Below, piece after piece: positions 23,734 to 31,422 of a DNA stretch of 33,317 bases. This stretch comes from Bryobacteraceae bacterium (GTDB lineage Bacteria; Acidobacteriota; Terriglobia; Bryobacterales; Bryobacteraceae). Under the pieces are notes generated by a model. The model did not search any database. It saw only the letters and a program-made list of their open reading frames with translations, and was not told where the DNA came from. Location: assembly GCA_019187195.1 (NCBI GenBank), contig JABAQT010000104.1:1-33317 (forward strand), given 5' to 3'. Each line of letters starts with the position of its first letter. The stretch's first letter is position 1. The position numbers and the translations under genes are program-made.

Positions 23734-25086
23734 TCAGATAAGAGCAGCCTGCTCTTCCGTGGGCTCCGCTCAACAGTACCAGGGTTCATCCATGTAGGGG
23801 ATCACCGCGCGGGGCAGCAGGTCGAACTCCTCCCTGGGCGGGGCGCCATGGACAAGTTCCCAGACGCTGGCGAAAATCTCACGGCGGGTGCGGCCCTGTT
23901 TCTGTTGGTTCGCCACAAGCGCGAGCACATCGGCTGCCAGCGCGTCGATGGCCGGGTCTGGATGCTTCCAGCGGTGGAGCAGCGCCTCCTTGTCGAAGTG
24001 CGTGAGGTAGCGGCTCATTTCCGGCAATTCCAGCAGCAATGAGCCGGGTGGGACGAGCAGGCGGAGCGCGAGTTGGATCGAGCAGGTATTATCGATGAGC
24101 TGCGAGGAAGCCAGAGTGCGCAGGAGATCCTGGTATTGTTCCCGAGTGGTCCACGGTGTGAAGGGGATGAAGGTAGGCGCGAGGACCAACCCCGCCTCAC
24201 GGACCAAGCGCACGGCTTCGAGGAAATCGGCGCGCGTATGTCCCTTGTCGAGCCGGGCGAGAACCGAATCATCGAGCGACTCGACCGCGCTGGTCACAAA
24301 CAGGCAGCCGGTCCGGCGGAGTTCCGCGAGGTGTTCCTGGTGGCGAAGCAGGTGTTCCACCTTGATGGTGGCGTCGTAGGTAAGGGAAGGAAACTCCTCG
24401 TGCATCGCCGTTACGATGCGGATGGCGTGAGTGGGACCGTTGAAGAAATCGGGGTCGCCGAAAGTTATGTGTCCGGCTCCGGCCCGCACCTGGCGGCGGA
24501 CGTCCTCGAGAACTATCTCCCGCGGGACCACACGGAAGGTTCCTTTGTAGACGGGGACCACGGGGCAGTGCCGGCAGAGGTGTTTGCAGCCCCGGCTGGC
24601 CTCGGTGTAACCCACGGTTTTTGCCGAGCCGTTTACGCGCAGTTTTCCGTAGCGGCCGAGAACGGGAAGCGTGGCGCGGTCGGGGACGCGGAAGGGAAGG
24701 CGCTCCAGGGACACCGTATCCTTCGCGGGACTCGAAACCGCCTCGGCGAGCGCGCTTTCAAACTCTCCTCCAATGACGCACTCAACTCCCAGTTCATGCA
24801 GGTACTGAGCGTTTGACGGGGCGTACAGTCCATAGGCTATCAGCCGCGCGTTTGCGTTCAGCGAGCGCACCCTGGGGATGACATCCGCCGCCAGGCGGGT
24901 AGCGGTGTGCATGGGGACAAAGAACGCAATGACGCCGGCATCGCGAATGGCGAGGGAAGGGAGCGGATTGATCGCCAGATCCACACAGGTGACCTCATGC
25001 CCCTGTTCCCGCAACCAGGCGGCCGGCGAAGCCAGTCCGAACGGCTGGTGCCCCAGATCGTATGTGGAAATGAGGACTACGTTCAC
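23734..25086 (-). CDS. Radical SAM selenoprotein with Cys-Sec-Ala-Glu-Pro tail (UGA read-through)
   Basis: This protein has 450 residues with selenocysteine at position 439. Conventional translation would stop at the TGA at 23772-23770 (438 residues, ending EPWYC). Reading it as Sec gives C-U-A-E-P-T-E-E-Q-A-A-L-I and a second TGA at 23736-23734. I recall a radical SAM family described in protein-family databases as having a CUAEP or CCAEP tail, and this tail matches exactly. Residues 1-120 form a B12-binding-like Rossmann domain starting LISTYDLGHQPFGLASPAAWL (6-26) but lacking the DxHxxG cobalt-ligand motif. The [4Fe-4S] cysteines are Cys167, Cys171 and Cys174 (CX3CX2C). The start is GTG, overlapping the peroxiredoxin stop by 4 bases (GTGA). 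A SECIS-like hairpin follows the UGA. The reaction is unknown. Sec machinery is not in the window. Confidence 0.9.
23740..23772 (-). promoter_or_regulatory. Candidate bacterial SECIS element after the UGA
   Basis: On the minus strand the UGA (23772-23770) is followed by AAGAGCA (23756-23750), the loop GGC (23749-23747) and TGCTCTT (23746-23740), a perfect 7-bp stem. The loop opens with GG, and the upper part GCAGGCTGC closely resembles the GCAGGUCUGC tip of the E. coli fdhF SECIS. The distance from the UGA to the loop is 20 bases, close to fdhF (about 18) and within the range used by bacterial SECIS models. It would recruit SelB carrying Sec-tRNA. Confidence 0.8.
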
Positions 25087-25748
25087 TGCGCTTTTGCTTG
25101 CGGCAGTTCCTTGAGTGAAAGATAGAAATCCCTGATGTCGTAGTCCCGGTGGCTGAGACGCTCGGAAATATCGGCGACCGTCTTGGGGGGCGGAACCACG
25201 ACTTTGTCTCCGGGCAGCCAGTCGACGGGAGTAGCGCAGGACTGGGTGTCCGCGGTTTGGAGGGCTTTAACGATACGCAGAATCTCTCCAATGTTGCGGC
25301 CTGCGTTCAGCGGGTAATAGACAATGGCGCGCACGACGCGCACGGGATCGATGACAAATACGGCGCGAACCGTGGCCGTGGCGCTGGCGCCGGGATGGAT
25401 CATGCCGTAGAGTTGGGAGACTTTTGTATCGATATCAGCGATAAGCGGATAGGGAATTTCGACCCCCATCTTATCCTTCATGTTCTGAAGCCATGCCAGA
25501 TGGGAGTGAATGCTATCCACACTCAATCCGATCAGTTTCGTTCGGATTGCGCGGAACTCCTCATGGCGCTTGGCGAAGCCCATTAATTCAGTAGTGCAGA
25601 CGGGAGTAAAATCCGCCGGGTGGGAGAACAGAACCACCCAATCCTCTCCTTGCCATTCGCTGAACTTCATGGACGGGGACTGCGTGGTCACGGCAGTGAA
25701 ATCCGGCGCTGGATCACCGATTTTGGGAAGGCTAATGGATTCCGGCAT
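25083..25748 (-). CDS. Peroxiredoxin, Prx6-type
   Basis: This 221-residue thiol peroxidase reduces hydrogen peroxide and organic peroxides. The peroxidatic Cys51 lies in the conserved HPADFTPVCTTEL context, encoded by TGC and not UGA. The catalytic Arg is expected in ATATVRAVFVIDP (121-135). The long C-terminal domain ending ATPVDWLPGDKVVVPP is diagnostic of the Prx6 clade, and Cys171 in it is a possible resolving or mixed-disulfide residue. The gene is the first of a three-gene operon, and its stop overlaps the GTG start of the radical SAM selenoprotein by four bases. Its neighbour has a vicinal Cys-Sec tail, so a redox exchange between the two is an attractive but unproven idea. The upstream ribosome binding site is weak (AAGAGA). 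Confidence 0.93.
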   Translation of the reverse strand: MPESISLPKIGDPAPDFTAVTTQSPSMKFSEWQGEDWVVLFSHPADFTPVCTTELMGFAKRHEEFRAIRTKLIGLSVDSIHSHLAWLQNMKDKMGVEIPYPLIADIDTKVSQLYGMIHPGASATATVRAVFVIDPVRVVRAIVYYPLNAGRNIGEILRIVKALQTADTQSCATPVDWLPGDKVVVPPPKTVADISERLSHRDYDIRDFYLSLKELPQAKAQ

Positions 25749-25920
25749 ATGTTTATCTCTTAGATTTCAGGCTAGCACATCGTGGAGAGGGAGAGGGGTG
25801 TAAAACTAAGGACTTCTAACGTATTCCACGGCGTCTGCCAAGTCCCGAGCCGGATTGGAAACCGGCATAATCGGCCGTCGGGAAAATGCCGATAAGAAGA
25901 GCGGCGGTTGAAGATACCTG

Positions 25921-26178
25921 ATGACGGAAACAGTCACAGTCAGCGGGGAGGGGAAGCAGATCGTGATCGACTTCCCCAGTCTGGGTGAAGCGCTGTCGCT
26001 GTGGAAGCCTTGGGGTGATGGGAAACGCCGGACGGAGATTGCCGCCGCCCTTCATGAGACGCTGGCCGCGGCCGGCTTGTGCCTGGAATTGAGAGTTCAG
26101 GGGAAACCTGTCGCGATGCTCGGTGGGGAAGAAATGTCGGGATTGGCGCTACGGCTGCTCAGTCAGGCTTTGCGCTGA
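25921..26178 (+). CDS. Small hypothetical protein
   Basis: This 85-residue frame has no family I recognise. It looks coding because it starts MTETVTVSGEGKQIVIDFPS with alternating hydrophobic residues typical of a beta hairpin, then has a central basic-aromatic segment (LWKPWGDGKRR) and a helical end with balanced composition. There is no signal peptide. No Shine-Dalgarno sequence precedes the ATG. It fills the gap between the divergent peroxiredoxin operon and the convergent kinase gene, ending eight bases from the kinase stop. Confidence 0.55.
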   Translation: MTETVTVSGEGKQIVIDFPSLGEALSLWKPWGDGKRRTEIAAALHETLAAAGLCLELRVQGKPVAMLGGEEMSGLALRLLSQALR

Positions 26179-26185
26179 CGCACTG

Positions 26186-29125
26186 TTACAGATCGGCGCG
26201 TTCCAACGGCGCTCCACCTTCCCGCAGTTTCTTTGCCTCCCGCTCGGCCTGTTGAAGGGCAGACTGCACACTCTGTTTGAGACTGGAATCGGCCGGACGC
26301 AACCCCTTGTTCTTTGCCATCCGGTCAAACAGAGTGAGGCTTTGCCGGTAGCATTGTCCGGCATCCTGCCAGCGCTGAATTCTTGCCTGGAGCGGGCCCC
26401 GATCGGCCTCGGCAAGCGTGGCGGTGGCTTCGCCTTTGCGAATCCAGGCCCAGGCGAGGCCACGCTGGTTCTCGACGTTATTCTGGTCGCGATCCAGAAG
26501 GGAGCGAAAGATCTTCAACGCGGCCTCGCTATTCAGCAGGGCGCCGGCGCGGTCTCCCGAGCGCGACAGCATATCGCTCACCTTCAGGTAGGCAACACCC
26601 AGGGTGTGTGTCGCCAGGGGGTTCGAGGCGTCCCTGGCCGCCCAATCTTTGGCTACCTGCTCGAGGTGTCTATAGTGATCCAGGGCGGCCGAGGGGTTTC
26701 CGGCGCCGGCCTGGAGGTTGCCCAGGCGTTCGAATACCAGCGCCATATCCCGGCGCGCGAGGATATTGGCGGGATCTTTCGCAGCCAGGCTCTGAAACAC
26801 GTCCATCGCCCTGCGGTAGCTCTCAAGAGCGGCGGGACGCCGATTGGCGCGCTCGAGCATATCGCCCATCCGCATCTGAACCTGCCCCAGGTCGCGGGCG
26901 GCCTGCGCGTTGCGAGGATCGGCGGCAGCCAGCTCCTTACGTATTTCCAGGGCCTTGCGATAACTCTCCGTTGCCTGGCTGATCTCGCCGCGGCCGGTCT
27001 GCGCCGCGCCCATGTCTTCATAGACAAGGGAGATCTCCCGCCTCGCCTGCGCACTGTCCGGATGTTCGTTGGACAGCTTCTCGAGAATCGCCAGGGCTTT
27101 GCGGTAGTTTTCCATGGCGGCCGAACTGTCCCCCGAGTGATCGAGGACGAATCCAAGGCGGTTGTAGGCGACGGCGAGATTGCGGCGGGCTTCGGGATTG
27201 CCGGGTTCTTCACGAAGCATGTCTTCGCACATCTTGAGCGCGCCGCGGCTCAGTTCAACGGCGCGGCGGGTGTCCCCCATCGTAGCGAGAAGACCCACCA
27301 CGTTCTGATAGCTCTTGACCAGCAGGCTGCGCAGCGGACGGCTGCCGGGATTCTCCTTCACCAGTTCTTCACGAATGGCCTGCGACTTCTGGTAGCCGCG
27401 CAGGGCGCCTTCGAGGTTTCCGCCGGTTAGAAGCAGATCTCCGACGGCTTCCTCACTGGCGGCAAGGTCGCGGCGCAGGCCGGGATCCCTGGGGAATGTC
27501 TTCAGTAGATCCTCGCGGATCTGCATTGCTTTGCGGTAGTTCTTCAGAGCTCCCACGGTGTCGCCGAGGTTGGCGACGTTGGGGTTTCCCTGTAAATCGC
27601 CCACGCGCTGGTAGGCGGTGGCGAGCTCTTTTTCCAACCCCGGGTCGTCGGAGGCTTCCTTGGACAGGTTGTCGAGGTACTCCATCGCCTTCCTGACAAC
27701 CAGCTGGCGTGCCGGGGTGGTGCCTGCGAGCGGAGCCAGAGCATCCTGCACATCGAAGAGAAAGGAGTTCGCCACATGGCGCACCTCGGCAAAGCGCCGC
27801 TCCGCCTTTGCTCTCTCGATACGGGCAATATGCGCCTCGCGCGCGGACATGGCGATTCCGCCGATCAGAGTAAAGAGGACAAGACCGGCGGCGACGACTC
27901 CCGTTTTGTTTCTGCGAAATGTCTTGGAGGCGATGTAGCCAAGGGTGTGAGTGCGGGCATGGACCGGCAGGTCGCGCAGGTGGCGCTGGATGTCGGCCGA
28001 AAACTGTTCCACGGAGCTGTAGCGTTTCGCCGGGTCCTTGGCCAGAGCCATGAGGAGGATGGCATCCAGATCTCCATCGAGCCGCTGCCGGAGCTTCCGC
28101 GGAGTCCCCTCGCGCGTGGCGCTGATGGTTTGCGGGGTGCGGGCGACGACATGGGTGCCGTCCGGGAGATCCTCTTCCACAACCCTGGTGGTGGCGAGGC
28201 TCGGGCGTTGCGGCTCGTCGGAGAGGAGCATCTGCAGGATGGCCGCCCGGCTCTTATAGGCGAAGGGATGATGTCCGGTAAGGAGCTGATAGAGCACGAT
28301 GCCGAGCTGGTAGACATCGGTGGCGGTGGTGACCGGGTCGCCTTTGACCTGCTCCGGGCTGGCGAATTCAGGAGTAAGAAGACGCAGCGCGGTGGCTGTC
28401 TTGTCGAGGGATTGCGTCTGCGGGTGAGAGCCCACTAACTTGGCGATGCCGAAGTCCAGCAGCTTCACGGCGCCGTCTTTCTTCACCAGGATGTTGCTCG
28501 GTTTGAGGTCGCGATGGATCACCAGGTTCTGGTGCGCGTGCTGGACCGCGTCGCAGACGGTCATGAACAACTCGAGGCGCTGCGAAACCGTCAGGCTGTG
28601 AGCGTCGCAGTATTCATCAATCGGCCGCCCCTCGACGTATTCCATTACGAGGTACGGAAGGCCGTCGGGCGTGGCCCCGCCATCGAGCAGGAGGGCGATA
28701 TTCGGATGATCGAGGTTGGCCAGTATCTGCCGTTCCCGGCGAAAACGTTCCAATACGTTGGCGTTTTCCCTGTCCCGCAGGACGACTTTTATGGCGACCT
28801 GTTTGCGGTACTGGTCATCGGCGCGCGCGGCCAGGTACACTGCTCCCATTCCGCCATGGCCTAGCTCTCGAATCACCTCGTAGGGGCCGAGACGGGTGGG
28901 CGGCGGCGGCTCACGCTGCTCGAACAGCTTGGAAACCGGGTCAACGGGAGACTTGTCGAGAAATGTCGTCTCCTCGGTGTCCGATTGGAGCATGCTTTCC
29001 ACCTGGCCGCGCAATTCCTCGTCGCCGATGCACATCTGGGCGAGGAAAGCGGGACGGTGTAGAGAGGGCAGCTCCAGCGCCTTTTCGAAGAGCGTCTTGA
29101 CCTTTTGATAGCGTTCCGGCGTCAT
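26186..29125 (-). CDS. Membrane-anchored Ser/Thr protein kinase with TPR repeats
   Basis: This 979-residue PknB-type (Hanks) kinase begins MTPERYQKVKTLFEKALELP, the usual opening of acidobacterial kinases. The catalytic domain spans about 82-385: glycine loop GHGGMGAVY (89-97), Lys113 in VAIKV, HRDLKPSN (204-211) and DFG (224-226). A single membrane segment (about 409-427, GVVAAGLVLFTLIGGIAMS) places the kinase domain in the cytoplasm and the rest outside the membrane. Residues about 500-950 contain at least eight TPR-like repeats with recurring Y-R/K-A-L-E/I patterns, likely a protein-binding sensor. The ECF sigma factor gene lies directly upstream in the same orientation, and such pairs are often one signalling unit. 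Confidence 0.95.
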   Translation of the reverse strand: MTPERYQKVKTLFEKALELPSLHRPAFLAQMCIGDEELRGQVESMLQSDTEETTFLDKSPVDPVSKLFEQREPPPPTRLGPYEVIRELGHGGMGAVYLAARADDQYRKQVAIKVVLRDRENANVLERFRRERQILANLDHPNIALLLDGGATPDGLPYLVMEYVEGRPIDEYCDAHSLTVSQRLELFMTVCDAVQHAHQNLVIHRDLKPSNILVKKDGAVKLLDFGIAKLVGSHPQTQSLDKTATALRLLTPEFASPEQVKGDPVTTATDVYQLGIVLYQLLTGHHPFAYKSRAAILQMLLSDEPQRPSLATTRVVEEDLPDGTHVVARTPQTISATREGTPRKLRQRLDGDLDAILLMALAKDPAKRYSSVEQFSADIQRHLRDLPVHARTHTLGYIASKTFRRNKTGVVAAGLVLFTLIGGIAMSAREAHIARIERAKAERRFAEVRHVANSFLFDVQDALAPLAGTTPARQLVVRKAMEYLDNLSKEASDDPGLEKELATAYQRVGDLQGNPNVANLGDTVGALKNYRKAMQIREDLLKTFPRDPGLRRDLAASEEAVGDLLLTGGNLEGALRGYQKSQAIREELVKENPGSRPLRSLLVKSYQNVVGLLATMGDTRRAVELSRGALKMCEDMLREEPGNPEARRNLAVAYNRLGFVLDHSGDSSAAMENYRKALAILEKLSNEHPDSAQARREISLVYEDMGAAQTGRGEISQATESYRKALEIRKELAAADPRNAQAARDLGQVQMRMGDMLERANRRPAALESYRRAMDVFQSLAAKDPANILARRDMALVFERLGNLQAGAGNPSAALDHYRHLEQVAKDWAARDASNPLATHTLGVAYLKVSDMLSRSGDRAGALLNSEAALKIFRSLLDRDQNNVENQRGLAWAWIRKGEATATLAEADRGPLQARIQRWQDAGQCYRQSLTLFDRMAKNKGLRPADSSLKQSVQSALQQAEREAKKLREGGAPLERADL

Positions 29126-29194
29126 CGCGGCGGCTCTTTACTTCTCAGTATGCGCCAGAATGGCGGCCCGCAGCGGGAAGAGTTGGAGAGAAAG

Positions 29195-29253
29195 AAAAAA
29201 GCCGGTCCGAGCCGGGGAGTCAGGCCGCACCCCTTCCTCCTCCGCCGGACCGG
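29195..29253 (-). terminator. Hairpin with T-run between the sigma factor and kinase genes
   Basis: On the minus strand the arm CCGGTCCG (29253-29246) pairs perfectly with CGGACCGG (29209-29202) across a 36-base loop, followed by CTTTTTT (to 29195). This is terminator-like and lies in the 284-base gap between the ECF sigma gene and the kinase gene, so the two may be transcribed separately or joined by read-through. The loop is longer than typical. I see no gene in the gap. Confidence 0.5.
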
Positions 29254-29409
29254 TGTTTTCAGCGTGCAAAGTGTTCGTGCCCGGACGCCACGATTGCTGT
29301 TTGTTTTTCCGCTTACGCGCGGTACCGTTTTCGTTTGCCTGTCCGGGCTCGAATGCCTTCAACAGGAAACGCGGAAATGCGGGCCGGATGAAATCAGGAA
29401 ACGGAAGAA

Positions 29410-29985
29410 TTATTTGATTTCCGCCAACTGGGAATGCAGCCAGGCGCGCGCCGAACGCCATTCCCTCTCGACGGTGGCCGTCGAAACGCCAATGACCTCG
29501 GCGACCTCTTCAGTGGTGAGGCCGCCGAAGAAGCGAAGTTCGACAATGCGGCTTTGGCGAGGATCGAGTTCCTCGAGTTGCTTCAGCGCGTCATCGAGCG
29601 CGACGAGGGTCATCTCCTTCTGGGGGAAATAGTTGATCGCTTCCTCGAGGGAGAGCCTGCTGGCGTCTCCGCCGCGTTTCTGGGCATGGTGCGCGCGGGC
29701 GTGTTCCACCAGGATGCGGCGCATCAATTGTGCGGCTACGCCGAAGAAATGAGCGCGGTTTTTCCAATCCACGCGCGTCTGATCCACCAACTGCAGGTAC
29801 GCTTCATGGACGAGGGCCGTCGCTTGGAGGGTGTGATTGGAGCGCTCGCGGCGCATGTACGCGCCCGCAATCCGGCGGAGTTCGTTGTAGACCAGCGGCA
29901 GCAGATCGTTCGCCGCCCCGGCGCGGCCGTGTTGAAGGTCGGAGAGGAGTTGTGTAACCTCGTGCTTCGATATCTGGTCGGACAC
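29410..29985 (-). CDS. ECF-type RNA polymerase sigma factor
   Basis: This 191-residue protein belongs to the ECF-like sigma subfamily abundant in Acidobacteriota and Planctomycetes. Region 2 (residues about 25-95) shows LVYNELRRIAGAYMRRERSNHTLQATALVHEAYLQL, and region 4 (about 130-185) shows LEELDPRQSRIVELRFFGGLTTEEVAEVIGVSTATVEREWRSARAWL, the -35 recognition helix-turn-helix. There is no separate anti-sigma gene. The TPR kinase gene downstream is the likely regulator, because this class is commonly controlled by a neighbouring kinase. The start is GTG at 29985 with GGAG nine bases upstream, and a TATAAT lies at 30022-30017 on the same strand. Confidence 0.94.
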   Translation of the reverse strand: MSDQISKHEVTQLLSDLQHGRAGAANDLLPLVYNELRRIAGAYMRRERSNHTLQATALVHEAYLQLVDQTRVDWKNRAHFFGVAAQLMRRILVEHARAHHAQKRGGDASRLSLEEAINYFPQKEMTLVALDDALKQLEELDPRQSRIVELRFFGGLTTEEVAEVIGVSTATVEREWRSARAWLHSQLAEIK

Positions 29986-30016
29986 GGCTGGTGACTCCGA
30001 GGGATCGAATCGGTCT

Positions 30017-30022
30017 ATTATA
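30017..30022 (-). promoter_or_regulatory. Probable -10 element of the sigma factor gene
   Basis: The minus strand reads TATAAT 32 bases upstream of the GTG start, between the end of tRNA-Arg and the sigma gene. No acceptable -35 hexamer is found, so a regulated promoter or an activator may be needed. The element would start RNA near 30010. Confidence 0.4.
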
Positions 30023-30042
30023 ACGGTTCCCAGGACGGAAAG

Positions 30043-30119
30043 TGGTAGGGACGGGCAGATTCGAACTGCCGGCCTGTCGCTTAGGAGGCGACCGCTCTAT
30101 CCATCTGAGCTACGTCCCC
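30043..30119 (-). tRNA. tRNA-Arg (anticodon CCU)
   Basis: This is a 77-base cloverleaf on the minus strand. The acceptor arms are GGGGACG and CGTCCCT (one G-U pair), the D-arm contains AGCTCAGATGGATAGAGC, the anticodon stem is GTCGC/GCGAC with the loop CTCCTAA giving anticodon CCT, and the T-arm contains GGCAGTTCGAATCTGCC. Discriminator A and CCA are encoded. It reads the arginine codon AGG. It lies 12 bases downstream of purD and may be processed from the same transcript. Confidence 0.96.
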
Positions 30120-30131
30120 ACGCTCCCTATT

Positions 30132-31385
30132 CTACCAGCGCTTCAAGCCTTTCCGGCCGATATCTTTTCTGAACTGCATGCCATCGAAGTGAATGGCGGC
30201 AACGCCGCGATACGCATTGTCGATCGCCTGCCGCAGGTCAACGCCTGCAGCTGTTACCCCGAGGACGCGGCCGCCGGCTGTTTCAAGAGCCGTTGCGCCG
30301 GCGCGGGTGCCAGCCTGGAAGACTACGGCTCCGGTGTCTTCAGCTTGCTCGACTCCCGAGATGGGATCGCCGGTGCGCGGCTGGTCAGGGTAGCCGGCCG
30401 AGGCCAACACCACGCAAACCGATGGACTGGATTTCCAGTCAAGGGTCACGCCGCCGAGTTTCCCGGAGGCGGCCGCGAAGAGCGCGTTGGCAAAGCCGCC
30501 CTGGATGCGGTGCAGCAGGCTCTGGGCCTCGGGATCTCCGAGGCGGACATTGAATTCGAGTACTTTCGGTCCTTGTTGTGTCATCATCAGTCCGGCGTAG
30601 AGAAAGCCGGAGAATGGTGTTCCTTGCGCTTCCATGTAGTGAATCGTGGGGCGTATCACGCGATCCATGATTTCGGCTGTCTGAGCGGCTGTGAGGATGC
30701 GGCCGTCGCAATAGGCGCCCATGCCGCCGGTATTGGGCCCTTTGTCGTCGTCGTGAATCGTCTTGTGATCCTGCGAAGCTTCCAAGGGCAGGACGTTCCT
30801 GCCATCCGAGAGGACTATGAAGCTCGCTTCCTCACCCTGAAGAAACTCCTCGATAAGGATGCGCGGCCCGAAGGAGGAGCGCAGGGTACGGAGAGCGGAT
30901 TCGGCCTCCGGGAGGTTGTCGGCTATCACGACGCCTTTGCCTGCCGCAAGGCCGTCCGCCTTGAGTACGAGCGGATAGCGGAAGTCGCGAATGCATGCGG
31001 AGGCTTCATCGGGGGTTTGCGTGACACGATAGCCGGCCGTGGGGATCGCGGCCTCGGCCATCACATGTTTCGCGAATATCTTGCTTGCCTCGAGTTGCGC
31101 CGCGTTACGGGCCGGACCGAGTACGCGGAATCCGCGGCTCTGGAAGGCGTCGGTGAGTCCGGCGACGAGTGGCGCCTCGGGCCCGACGACGGTGAGATCA
31201 GGTTGGATGGAATCGGCGACCTGGAGATAACCATCCACGCCGGATCGTGGCGGCGCGAGGCAGGTGGCCACGCGTGCGATGCCGGGATTCCCCGGTGAGG
31301 CCCATAGTCTTACGCCGGTTTCCTGGGCAAGCCGCCAAGTGATGGCATGTTCCCTGCCGCCTCCGCCAATGACCAATATCTTCAA
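30132..31385 (-). CDS. purD: Phosphoribosylamine-glycine ligase (GAR synthetase)
   Basis: This 417-residue enzyme catalyses the second step of purine synthesis, joining glycine to 5-phosphoribosylamine with ATP. It opens KILVIGGGGREHAITWRL, then shows VVGPEAPLVAGL (the PurD N-domain), the ATP-grasp segments LVLKADGLAAGKGVVIA and ILIEEFLQGEEASFIVLSDG, the signature DDDKGPNTGGMGAYC and VLEFNVRLGDPEAQSLL. The start codon is TTG at 31385, supported by AGGAG eight bases upstream. There is no ATG nearby. The gene is divergent from mnmG with only 37 bases between the two starts. A tRNA-Arg gene follows. Confidence 0.97.
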   Translation of the reverse strand: MKILVIGGGGREHAITWRLAQETGVRLWASPGNPGIARVATCLAPPRSGVDGYLQVADSIQPDLTVVGPEAPLVAGLTDAFQSRGFRVLGPARNAAQLEASKIFAKHVMAEAAIPTAGYRVTQTPDEASACIRDFRYPLVLKADGLAAGKGVVIADNLPEAESALRTLRSSFGPRILIEEFLQGEEASFIVLSDGRNVLPLEASQDHKTIHDDDKGPNTGGMGAYCDGRILTAAQTAEIMDRVIRPTIHYMEAQGTPFSGFLYAGLMMTQQGPKVLEFNVRLGDPEAQSLLHRIQGGFANALFAAASGKLGGVTLDWKSSPSVCVVLASAGYPDQPRTGDPISGVEQAEDTGAVVFQAGTRAGATALETAGGRVLGVTAAGVDLRQAIDNAYRGVAAIHFDGMQFRKDIGRKGLKRW

Positions 31386-31422
31386 GGTTGCTGCTCCTGG
31401 TTAAAATTGAAGGTAACTACGC

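Noticed and set aside
23770..23772. UGA as the true stop of the radical SAM gene, or as a recoded tryptophan codon
   Set aside because: A plain stop leaves the exact CUAEP tail and the SECIS-like hairpin as coincidences. Global UGA-to-Trp recoding is excluded because many genes in the window, such as mnmG and korA, end in TGA.
23298..23789. 163-codon minus-strand frame overlapping the ATP-grasp start
   Set aside because: It overlaps the ATP-grasp coding region in another frame and its sequence is Arg/Ser/Pro-rich without motifs.
25083..25748. Peroxiredoxin as a second selenoprotein
   Set aside because: Some bacterial peroxiredoxins carry Sec at the peroxidatic position, but here that codon is TGC and no in-frame UGA precedes the normal stop.
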